From assembly GCF_000150275.1 (NCBI RefSeq), contig NW_002060944.1:8642159-8706158 (forward strand): 64,000 nucleotides of DNA. The letters run 5' to 3'. How positions within the stretch are numbered: the stretch's first letter is position 1; every line of letters begins with the position of its first letter. This DNA is from Trichoplax adhaerens (lineage: Eukaryota > Placozoa > Uniplacotomia > Trichoplacea > Trichoplacidae). Below, one piece after another: positions 13,601 through 24,497 of the stretch. Both the position numbers and the translations under genes were made by a program. The notes beneath the pieces are model-generated. The model did no database searches and had not been told where the DNA came from. It saw nothing but the letters and a program-made list of their open reading frames with translations.

Positions 13601-16600
13601 AGTCACTTTCGACTGTTCTTACGAGGAAGGAGAAGTGATTTATGACGAATCTGCCAGAACGTGATTTGCATAGCGGTTTAATAAACCTTTTAAATTTGAA
13701 TCCTATATCTGTGTCGGCTATTCTTATTGTGAGATAAGATTGTGCTTTGCTAACTCTAGCAAATTGATCAAATATAAGTGAAGTGAAGTAAGAGAGATCT
13801 TACAGTAAGCTAGAAGAAGAATTATTGCAAGCGCAGTTGCTCCTATATTACGTATGGCAGTCTTCGGTTAAAGTCCAAAGGCTAGTCATTAAATCTTTTA
13901 TAATATTTATAATTAAATCTTAGTTAGTCTAGTAATAGTCCAAAGGCTGGTCTTTAAATCTTTTATATTAGCGTAATAGGTTTAAACTCGCACCGATAGC
14001 TATCCATAAGATGTAGTATGCAATAAAAACTAAAAAAATATTGACATTACTGCTAATACTTTTTTATCTTTCTGATCCTGCCAAATAATCATGTTCAATA
14101 GCATCGCAATGCTAATCAGCTCTTCTTATTGATAGATTAGTCTAGATTGCTATTTGGTAATGATAGCCACGATTGCGATTTAAATCTAGCTGTATTCTGC
14201 TACTGCATAAGGTAATGTAGACTGCGAATAAAAATTCCAAGATTTATGGAATTGCTTTAAAATCATTCTACCCTCGTAGTGAATGCAAAGCCAGAAAAAT
14301 TGAATGACATTCCTCAAAATTAAATGTTTATCTGTGGACATCAATTAGATTGATATTACCTTGCAATTATACGCCTCTAGAATGAGGAAACTGAGGGTTT
14401 ACAGAAAAGGATGTCATTAATTACCGTACTGTATAATAAAAGATCTGACCTCAAAACAGCAATATTTTATCATTATCAAAACTATCACCATTTTCAGCAT
14501 TGAACTGTAGGATAGAGAGCTAGAAAATGGAGGGAAAATGATAGCTTAAGTATAAATTTTAGTTATTTTATCTCGTTTACAGCTATGAATTCATTTCTCA
14601 CTTATTACTGACCATAAATTATTCAGTTATATCAATATAAAACATTTTAAACGTTGCACTAATGTTTGTGAAATTATCCTGCCAAAGGCAAAGCATTTCC
14701 ACTAACAGATTTTATGACAACCATGGATATCAAAGAAAATTGCATATATAGCATTATATTTTGTCCTAACGTTTTAACTCAATCTCAGATAAGCTCATTC
14801 TCTATCCGTTCAAAATTGTCATTTTATTATTGATACCGGCTGCAAGTAGGCATAATTCCCTTAATAATTCCAATTTCAGTCTAAGAAGTAGATTGAAGCC
14901 CAGAAATACAAGCACACCATCGGTTGTTTTAACCGTATTTTTACACCTTCATTAGGTGGAATGATTCAAGTAGGATCAAAGTGTAATGGTGCCGATTTCA
15001 ATAGAATTCTTTCCTAAGTTCTTCTATTGTACTTTATATCAGTTTTATTCTGAACTGTCTTCTATTTGAGAAAAGATAAGCCATTTTGAAATGATTGAAA
15101 ATCCTTACTCTTAAAGTCTATTCATCCCCAATGAGACAGATGTTTGTTGTTTTGAAGTTGATAGAATCAATAAATGAGATATTGTCCGAGGAAAAGTATA
15201 CCTTACGGATCTATTTATAGTGGTTTTCCTTTCTAATAATTGTCCTTTTAGAAGTTTTTTTTAAAATAACTGATAATATCATTTACCAAAGTATAGTATT
15301 ATGCGCATAATTAGTCTACATTACGTGTAAATTATAACGCTATCTATAACACAAAAGAAAATATTGCTTATATCCCATCATAATGCTAGAAGAAGATTCA
15401 AATATTTGAGTATTCAACCAGTACGAGAACGAACTCGACAGAAATTAAACTTTCCCTCTCCTGTAATATCTCAAAATTAAGTCAATTTAAATTGAGATTA
15501 AAAAAAGGTTATTGAGCAACATAAGCGAGCTATTCTGCAATAGCTGATTCTAACGGCTTTTTGTAGTGAAGATGGGTTCTATGTTCGATAGTGGTGTATT
15601 CATTATCCACTTGATTGATAATGATTTGAAAATATTAAGAAAATCTCTAGCCCAATAGAGGTGTCTATGTTAGGAGCGGTAAATCGCACCTTCTTGAAAT
15701 TGGCAAGCATAGTCTAATAAACCTTAATATAAGCTCTACTGCAACTTACACACAAGCATCTTTTCTCGTCTTATTACCATGGTGTCAAAAATTAAATTAC
15801 AAAGGACATCAATATAAGTGATAGAGTTTAAATTAAATGTGATATGGTACACATAGGTGCTTTATCTTTGTCTTGTGTTGCACTAATTACTCAGAGTTTT
15901 TCTCATATTTTAGATTAGCAAGGAAAATAAAACTGTTGAAGAGGAAAGCATCGCTATATAAATTTCCTCTCTTATTATATTAATCAATTGAAGCCATCCG
16001 AGAAATCAATAAATAAAAAGTATAGTAGAACGATAACCATTGAATATCAAGGCAAGAAAAAACAAAAATAAAAATTATTAATGCAAGACTTACCTGTACT
16101 GGGACGAAGGATAGGATAAAGAATAAGGATACTAATCGTAGATGTTTTGCGTATTTATATTCATTATAAGATAGATTAAAATAACGTGATGCTGAACGTG
16201 TTAGACCAGTAGTTGTTGTTGCTGCAGTTAAAGTACTAACAGCAGCTGTCCTTAAACCCATTTCAATCGATGGAGAGATTTTATTATTAGACTTCTTATG
16301 AAAGTAACGCATGACAACAGTATTACTAGTGACTGTGACTGCAACGGCAAACAATGTTTCAACTAAATAAAATATTACTAAAATAGTTATAGGCCATGAT
16401 GGGTTAGACCAATTAATTTGGCAGCTTGCATATTTAGGGCAGGTAATAACCACATCGCCAGTAATTATCGGAAGAACTGCAATAGCTACACAATAAGTGG
16501 ATAAAATAGCTAAACTTCGTATAATTTTACCTATAGTGAAATGATTACGATAATAGACAGGAAATGCGACTGCTAAACAACGTTCTAACGCAGCCATCGT

Positions 16601-17020
16601 GGTGATAAACATCGATAAGCGAAAGAATAGCAATGATGTAAAGGTAACCCAGTAACAGATACCAATTCGAATCCATTCACTATGCCATAAAAAATCAAAA
16701 ATGACAAAAAGAAAGACTGAAATGGGGGTTAATAAATCAGTAATAGCTAATAATGCCAAAACGATATCGGGTGCTTTACGATTTTTCATCATAGATATTA
16801 CAATTAATGTGATACAATTGGATATAATAATAAAAATAGAAACGATAGCGATAGCGATAGCTTGAGCGATAATGTACCAAGGATAATTATCGCTCCGATG
16901 ATCTCCATCGGTTGATGTCGTGTTATTGCAGTTGATTAGAATCATGTCCAGAAAGGAAAGGTTAACCTTGAGTTGATCGATAATAAACTCAAGGTTGAAA
17001 ACAAAGTATAATACAGTCAA
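7627..17020 (-). CDS. Rhodopsin-class (class A) G protein-coupled receptor with long C-terminal tail
   Basis: Seven exons: 17020-16094, 10044-9828, 9270-9166, 9022-8945, 8726-8562, 8215-8078 and 7841-7627. The first junction is phase 0 and every later one phase 1, giving 614 residues. Exon 1 encodes an N-glycosylated N-terminus and TM1-TM6. It shows ERC at 146-148 in place of DRY, Cys122 with Cys194/200 for the usual TM3-ECL2 disulphide, and SFVP in place of CWxP in TM6. Exon 2 encodes TM7 with NPFMY at 342-346 (the NPxxY motif) and a basic helix 8 (RRHYRKKYR). Exons 3-7 form a roughly 230-residue Ser/Thr/Asn-rich cytoplasmic tail with no recognised domain. An alternative start is Met26, which would give a shorter N-terminus. 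The ligand is unknown; the receptor should act at the plasma membrane through heterotrimeric G proteins. The first intron is about 6 kb, far longer than the others. Its phase fit is good, but another gene model splitting exon 1 from the rest cannot be excluded. Confidence 0.78.
8377..8391. repeat. Poly-G run inside a GPCR intron
   Basis: A run of T followed by about 14 G lies in the intron between exons 6 and 5 of the receptor gene. Pure G/C runs are striking in such AT-rich DNA; similar C runs occur near 50143 and 55552. Confidence 0.85.
10045..16093 (-). other. 6-kb GPCR intron, no supported gene inside
   Basis: This AT-rich sequence separates the TM1-6 exon from the TM7 exon. It is bounded on the minus strand by a good donor (CAG|GTAAGTC at 16093) and acceptor (CTACTAG at 10045). 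The frames inside (10304-10552, 13370-13606) are of chance length and lack family motifs. A roughly 31-bp motif starting AGTCCAAAGGCT is duplicated at 13872 and 13937. Confidence 0.5.
13872..13967. repeat. Two-copy short direct repeat (about 31 bp, 65 bp apart)
   Basis: AGTCCAAAGGCT followed by a TTAAATCTTTTATA end occurs at 13872-13902 and, with a few changes, at 13937-13967, separated by AT-rich filler. It lies in the long GPCR intron. Confidence 0.8.
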
Positions 17021-17259
17021 TTGGCATGGATTAGTAGATTATTACAAGATATTTTATTGATGATGTTATAGGCTAAGTAAGAGCTTACGTTGTTGGTTTT
17101 GATCAAAAGTGATTAATTATCGACAAGAATAATGAATGGACTTGGCAGTAAATATTCAACAACAGATAATTTTCACTACAATATATTGATATTCAACAAT
17201 TTTAGTACGATTGTGATGGCCGCGATGATATAATAGAAATTCCAGAAGAGAAAAAGGTC

Positions 17260-20200
17260 TATACGACGTATTGGATGGATATAATTAATGCTGTTAAACT
17301 TGTCGATTTACCAGCACTACTTGTCACGGTTAGAATAGTTAGGTTGAAAAAGGTTGTTCGTAAGATGAGCGACTATCAAGCTCTTATTAGTCGACCTTTC
17401 TGCTAAAGGATCCTTATTGATGATACAACATTGTAATAGTTGCAAAGGTGGACGAATGAGTTTAATATTATTCCTGATTTTATCTATTTGATCTAAGTCT
17501 TTAATAATTGAAAAGAAAGTTCTTTAGCAAGAATAAATCGGCCACGTAAGGTATAATGAACTTTTCGATTTGTTAGGATTACTTGTAATTTTGGTACAGG
17601 CATAAGTAATGATAAAATCTATCCAGGGGTTTCCAAAACTTGTCCTTTATCTTTCGTCAATAAGTTCTTAAGTTGGTACGTTTTACTAATACTTTACTAT
17701 AAACTTTGTAACATAAATTGCCTTTAAAATTGATTGTTGATCCCAAAGATGAAACATTGATTAGAGATTACAATTAATTTGGAGTAGCTAATATTGTAAT
17801 TCCCAGCGTTGACAAGGAATAAATCACCAACTAATTTTTCATCATGACTATTTTCTTGGATTAAATTTAAAGTCGAGCTAAATTCAATAATGGCAATAAT
17901 GACTATCCGATATTGAAAAGCAATAAAATAACTTTGTTAATGGACTTGCTAGGAGACTTGTTTAAAGTCAAATTAATATTGTACAGTAATTAATTCTCAA
18001 TGTAGTCATGGATAATAGTATAGCTGATGATAAATAAAATATGCTTGTTGATGAAATATTAAATAGATAAGTCAGGATGATTAAATCGACACAAAAGAGA
18101 CAATTAGTGCTTAGACTGCCAAGAGTATAATGATGGATTTTTTTTGACTTGTTGGTAGAAATTAATTGGATGAAGAGATTGATGAATTACTTTTCTTGTC
18201 TATTTTAATTGATTATTAATATTGCCGTATTGAATGTTTAATCTAAATCCAATGTTAATCAAATCAACTGTGTGATGATTGCTTTCTTGACTACCAACAT
18301 GAATAGGATAAAATATACATAGAAATCATTATAAAAATTAAAAAAAAACCACAGTAAAGACGAACTGAATTTGGCTCTTACGCCGTTTGTTTCCTTTTCG
18401 CTTTTTCTGTCAGTGATCTATATGAGGCTTGGTATTGATGTTATTTTCGTCAAAGAGATATTTACTAAAAGTAGTGAGATAGCTTCAATTCTTTTACTGT
18501 AAATCAATGCAAAACTTTGTACTAAAATGCAACCGGCAATGGCTCTAGTAACTGAGCAATAAATTTCTATTATGTTGAAAATAGATCACCGTTCTCAATG
18601 AGTTGATAATTAAAATTTTGATTTTCAACAAGACTAGTATCCAAATAATATCTAAAACAATCCAATTCCAGTTGAGAATAACTTACATGATATTTTGGAC
18701 TACTAATTAAGATTTAAAGTTGACTTGTCGATAAAATTAACGTCCAAAAATAACTTTTTCAGGCCGTATTAATAATTCGGCCACGAAATACAGAGATTAA
18801 CCCAAATAAGATACCGGCTCTAGATCCTAATAGAAGCAATCTATCGCGTAATTGCTTCTTTCGGAGTGAAAATATCTTTACCTAAACTAGAATAATCGTC
18901 TGCAATCGGCATTTTACTTGAATTAATGTATGAAGATATCTATACTAACTCTGGTATTACTTGAAGTCAAAATTAAATGAAATCCTTTCAAGTAGAGAAG
19001 AGTAAATTCAAACTAGCTTAATATCATTGACTTCCTTCTATATGTTACTAATCTACTCATATTATTATAGAGGACTTCGTTTGCTTTATAATTGAGTAGA
19101 TATCAATTCCTGATCCGAAACCTACCGATTGGGTTTCAACCAATTTTCAACACCAAAGCTGTCCGACAATGAAGAATTGACCGGAAGTTAAAATTATCTA
19201 TTCTAGTACATCAGTAAGGCAGAATTGTAGATGGTACCTAGATAAATTGTTATATCTACACACTACTGCAATTATTATCGTGATATTATATCATAAATTT
19301 CAAGTAATTAAAATGAAAAGAAAAAATATAAACATACGAGTAAGCGTACAAATGAATTAAAACGCCTAACAGGGAGGGGGAGAAATAAGCTAACATCTAC
19401 ACCTTTCCATTCAATTACTGATATGAAGGGTTTAGTATCAGTTGATCGTCAAATTTGAATATTATGCTTTTCTTTTTTTATCTTTTATTGTATGATACCT
19501 ATCTACACTGTATAGCATGATCGCAATGGAAACTTTTTAGACCCGGATTTCACCTTTGATCATTGTCATTTATTCATTCTGCTCAATGTCAATAATAGAC
19601 CCTGCATAGCCCATATCCTGGTTTGATTGATTCAAAATACTCCATAGCTAGACCCGATTATTTTTTCTTTCAATAATAATTACGACAATCCATAAATCAA
19701 CAATTTTTGTCTGAAAATCAGAATTGAAATGCTTTTATATCCGAGTTGGATGCTATTGGATTTAAAATTAAATAAAAGTCGGTCTGATGTTATGTCCGCT
19801 TGTTGTTATTGCTGATTTTCTATGTTTAATTCCAGTTGCTAATATCAATCTTTATATCTATTTATAATTTATTCTATATTTACGTTAAGAGTAGAAAATC
19901 CTTTAATCGATCCAAAACAATAAATATCTCCATTCTCATTTTGCTACTGTAATTTGGTTGAAGACAATCAATCTTGATGGAGGAAACACTCGCTTCTCTA
20001 GTATCATCTATTAACATCAGAATGAAAGTACAGCAAGTCTATATAAAATGACAATAACACTTTCGAGTTATTTATCAGCTAATTTTAATTCAATATTATC
20101 ACTACAAATATCATAATCATCCTCCTTTTCCTCTCAAGTTGAATAGAAATGACTAAATATTGATCAAATGTCGGTATTACCAATGATTTCTTGACCGCCG

Positions 20201-20260
20201 GTTGTCTAGTATTGCAATCCATTGTCGCATTTCCATCGGTAAATTGCTAACTGTTCATAA
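17260..20260 (-). pseudogene. Decayed LDLa / leucine-rich-repeat receptor-like ectodomain
   Basis: Read on the minus strand from high to low coordinate, broken frames first show cysteine-rich pieces like LDL-receptor class A modules: KCDNGLQY near 20235, PGYGLCR near 19630, an INDNDQR piece with acidic spacing, and SFHCDHAIQC near 19530. These are followed by pieces with leucine-rich-repeat spacing: FRGRIINTA then, after a frameshift, LKKLFLDVNFID (about 18790-18720); ELDCFRYYLDTSLVENQNF (about 18670-18600); and VPKLQVILTNRKVHY with LRGRF (about 17610-17530). The two RGR-containing repeats also match at DNA level over AAT[T/A]TATT-type flanks and CGTGGCCGA. Stops and frameshifts interrupt every piece. 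The order LDLa then LRR is that of type C LGR (relaxin-receptor-like) ectodomains. The adjacent intact seven-helix gene is not obviously of that family. Recognition is by eye on short pieces, so this is tentative. Confidence 0.35.
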
Positions 20261-23200
20261 TAAGTCTGATGGACTGTTATTCTAACCGATAGAATTATTG
20301 ATCGGAAATGATTATCGCTAGTAAGCATCGAAAATGGCATAAAGAAAGAGTATAGCTTAGATATACAGCATCCATATACGCAATTTTATTTATCTGATTG
20401 TATCTCATTAGTTTAAATTCTAATTTATAGCTAGAATCATGGCATTGGGAATACGTATATCTGAGTGAAAGAAGAAAAGTCACCTATTGACAAATAGTTT
20501 TTCGCAAAAAAAATAGCATTAAAATAGTAATAACATATTGCGTAGTATAATTCTAAATACGGCAACTTGCGGACGAAAAGGGTTTGCAGTCTAGGTATAT
20601 TTGTAATTTAGATATTTCTCCAGAGTGATATACGAAATTGAAAAACAAGACGGTGGCAAGGACGAAAATTTCACCGCAATGAATCTAATATTATTTATAT
20701 ACTCTCATCCAAGCTCTGTAATGATCTCTAACTATCCCAAACGTAAATATCAATCCGAATGGATAGGTAAGCAATCTTATTCATAACTACTTCTCTCTCA
20801 TTTTGTAAATCGAAGTGAAGTTTTCTCACTTAGCCGTAAGTTCTTCTACGAAATTAAGGTGGAAATTTATGAAACTGACCTTGCATGAAAAATATTAGAC
20901 AGAATCGAAATATTGGCTTGATTTTGAAGTAGAAGAGCAAGTAAATAAGTCAACAAACATTATAGACAACAATAATACAGCAACTAAAAATAGAAAAGTT
21001 TTTGAAGAAAGATAATATCATTTTAAGATTTAAGTACAGTCTCGCAGATACTATGCTACTTCTGTTAATGATAACCTAGTCTAAAAGGTCGCTCTTTACT
21101 GTTGCGTAACAAAGCAAGATCCGAAAAGAAAATACTCTATATTTAATTCCCTATTGATAAGGTAGAATTGCGTTATTATTTTATCATTTAACAGCTTTCA
21201 ATGTCAAATATGAAGGAAAAAATTAGTTCAAGATAATGGAAAATTTATGCTCAATTTGATGTAGGAAATAATATCAGGTATACTTTCATCACCTGTTTTA
21301 AATTTATCTTTTTAAATTAATTAATTATTGACATGCCGCAAGGAAAATGTTGCAGCTGTACTCCTTCTAATCATAATAATTTGGCCCATTTGATGCAGTC
21401 AGCTGTTGGATAACAATATATCCCTTGATATGACTAGCCTATAAGGCCAATGATTAATTTGAATTAAACGGATGTTGATCACCATTAGTGTCCATATACC
21501 GATTGAAATGGATTTAAAAAGGCATAGTGAGAAATTCTAACGCATTAATAATTATAATTAGGCCAAGTTAGATCAGAGTAAGTTTGTCGACAGTCAAGAT
21601 GGTAATAAACATATTTCAAATCACTTGGGCACTATATGACTGTATAAAATTGATTAACTCAACAGTGATCTTGTAGGAACCGATACATAGACTTAATTAC
21701 TTCGATAATTACAATAAGCATTCTATGATTGATTGATAATATGTTTCTATGTTACGATAACGTTTTGTTATAGGAAAAAAGTTTGAATAACAGATAGAAC
21801 GAGAGTAAAATTTATATTCAAAATGGAAATTCTAGGTCGAAATAGTTACTTGAATTAAGAGTCTAATATTTAATGAGTTAGTACATTTATCAGGGAATTT
21901 TGTATCTTCATTGTAGATAGATCTAATAATTAGTTTAATTGGAGATGAAACCAAAGTCATTAATTATTTGATCGCAAGATTTTAAGCACAGTACTAATAT
22001 TGTGGGTTGAAGTTTATAATTTCAAATGAGATTATGATTGTAGTAAACTTATCCGTTAACTCTTCGATTTCAACAGAATTTTTTTAGAATTGAGCGTACA
22101 ACGATAGATGAAGATATATATATATACGCATATATAATCTGTATCAGAAGTTGAAATATTGACAAGCCAATCGTAAAATTTAAGCATGGCACTGTAAACT
22201 TAAGTAGAAGAATACTGATTAAAGCAGTGGTTAAAGTAAAAATTGAATGAGTAATTGATTGATTAATCGGTTGCTATGTAATATGCAAAGTCCATTAATT
22301 ATGAAAGAGGGTATTTGCTGTCTAGTACTCTTGATATAATTGTCTTATGTATGCTATTCCTGTTTCGATTGAATTAATTATTCAGAATTAGTTTAATTGA
22401 AATAGAAGATGTAAATTAGAGATAATAATATGGCTTCAGAATTGTATCAGATGTAATGAGGGCATTAATTACCGGGATATTTTAAAGATAAAAATAAAGT
22501 GTGATTGCAGACTAATATACGGGTTACACTATAGGAGTAGATACTATAATTGTTTTATAATTCGATGGAGTTAACTATAAAGTTTAATAACTTTATAGAA
22601 AAAAAAATGGCCTAACTCAATGCCATACTTGTATGTTATGAATGGCTAAGATTTTGATACCACTTGTGCTAATGCAAGCCAATAATCAATATACCGGATG
22701 GATAATTACTATAGTCTAAATAGAGGTTCTTATTTCAATAGGTATCGCCAACGTTTTCAGTTGAATGGAATACAAGCCATGGAATGATTTCATCCTAGTC
22801 CCCAATGAAATAAAATGATCAAATTAATATTTTAATTGATTCAATGGACAGCTATTGTATTTAGCTGACATTATTGGTTGTAGTGAGCAAGTAACTGATT
22901 GAATTAGTATCATACAAATCATTGTAACTTTTTATACGGATAAAATGTGTACTAAAGCCGGTTTGTAGTGTCACTAATATAGTATCTGAGTTCTTGACAG
23001 AATTGAGTATTGTAAGTTGATATGGGAAGATCGCGATGGAATGATGACTAATTCAAAATGAATGAACCTGTAACTATGTTTTAATACAGGAATGAACAAT
23101 ATTCACTTGATCGTGATTTGATATTGACCATGGCTGATGGAAATACTGTAGCGATAGTCAATTGTTGGAATTTTGTCCAGAAGCGATCTTTTTGGTGTCG

Positions 23201-24000
23201 CTACAAGTTTCAATGTGTCGACATTGTAGTTGAATATTGAACTTTGTCGGCCGATCATTTTTGCTGGTCATTTTAACTGGAGTATACTGCTCCAAAGTAT
23301 CCTCTTAAGTAGCTATTGAGCTACCGAGTACTCTATATATTGAATAGTCCATTTATTGCGAGTTATTCACTACTGTACGTGCTATGATTGATTGCGTTAT
23401 GCTATCGAAATGAATTGAAAAAGAGGCTAAAAAGTAAGCTAAAAGAGAACTGCTGCAGTGTTGGACTTGGTAGGCGTCTTGTCTGTACGTACGTAGCTTG
23501 GCCTTGGTCAATAAATTGTGTCCAATACTTGCTAATGACACTATTTTAGTTATGCAGGCAGTCGATTCTAAATTGACTGATTCTTTCTAAATGAAGTGAT
23601 ACTACATTGTATTCCATTGCCTGTTGCTAAGCTTTGCTTGGAAGCAGTCACTTTCGAATATCCATGTTATTCCAATGAATACGAGTGATTGAGAAAACAG
23701 ATCGGAAAGATTGATGCTGAGTAAAATATTGAGCGACATTTTCAGCCTCCTCTGGTGTGGAAAGTCCGTCCATCCGAGGGAGTGTCCATCCTTCCCAGGT
23801 GTCCATGTTTCTGGCAAGGCGTCTCCCGTCTGTACCCTACAGGCTACAGTACCGTACCAGGATAGTTTTCATCCGGGTCGAATACTGTAAGGCAGGCGGG
23901 CTGGCCTTCCTGGTGATGACGGATCGGGCCAGACTGTCCATGATCGACACACGTGATCGAATGAATGTGATTTGAGATCAGGTCAGCACACATTAGCCAA
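20261..24000. other. Intergenic stretch, possible LRR-like scraps only
   Basis: No gene is supported. Around 21870-22090 on the plus strand, two short broken frames (HLSGNFVSSL and, in another frame, NLSVNSSISTEFF) have LRR-like spacing. The minus-strand frames at 20295-20483 and 23353-23817 are of chance length. GC content rises from about 23600 towards the sterol oxidase gene. Confidence 0.4.
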
Positions 24001-24497
24001 TCAAAGTGCAGTATTGACAGTTGGAACGTAATTGATTGTACTGTACTGTTACTGTCTAGGGGACACAGAGAATCTTGCGATAGTAGGGTATGCTATCAAC
24101 GGTGAGTTTGAGTACGTGACGTAGTGTACACATACAGTACTGTACGTGACCGAGCCAAGGCAGCGTGAACTTGTCATGCTGACGCAGACTCATACTGTAC
24201 TGCAGCAGTGTCGCCTGAACTAGACCTGAGTATACAGGTCAGTGTACAGTCGAAGTCGCCGCAGGTCGAATCAAAGGTCACGTCATACCGGCTTACAGTG
24301 ATTGAGTACAATCCTATTGTCGTTGTACTGTACACTGTACACTGTACAGGACAGGGTGACACTATGATGACAGTCTACGGTCTGGACCGGTACCGTCCCA
24401 ACTTCAAGTTCAAATACGCATGACCCAACCCGTAGTACACCAGACAAGAAGCTTGTGAAAGGAAGCGTCTTCAAATCGTCGCTAAGGTGGTGCCAAG
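24001..24497. promoter_or_regulatory. GC-richer 5' flank of sterol oxidase with GTAC palindrome cluster
   Basis: The segment is relatively GC-rich and packed with ACTGTAC/GTACAGT words, densest at 24324-24348 (several overlapping TGTACACTGTAC units) and again at 24010-24160. It ends at the start codon of the gene at 24498. The same kind of cluster lies upstream of three other conserved genes here, so a promoter role is inferred from recurrence, not proven. Confidence 0.4.
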
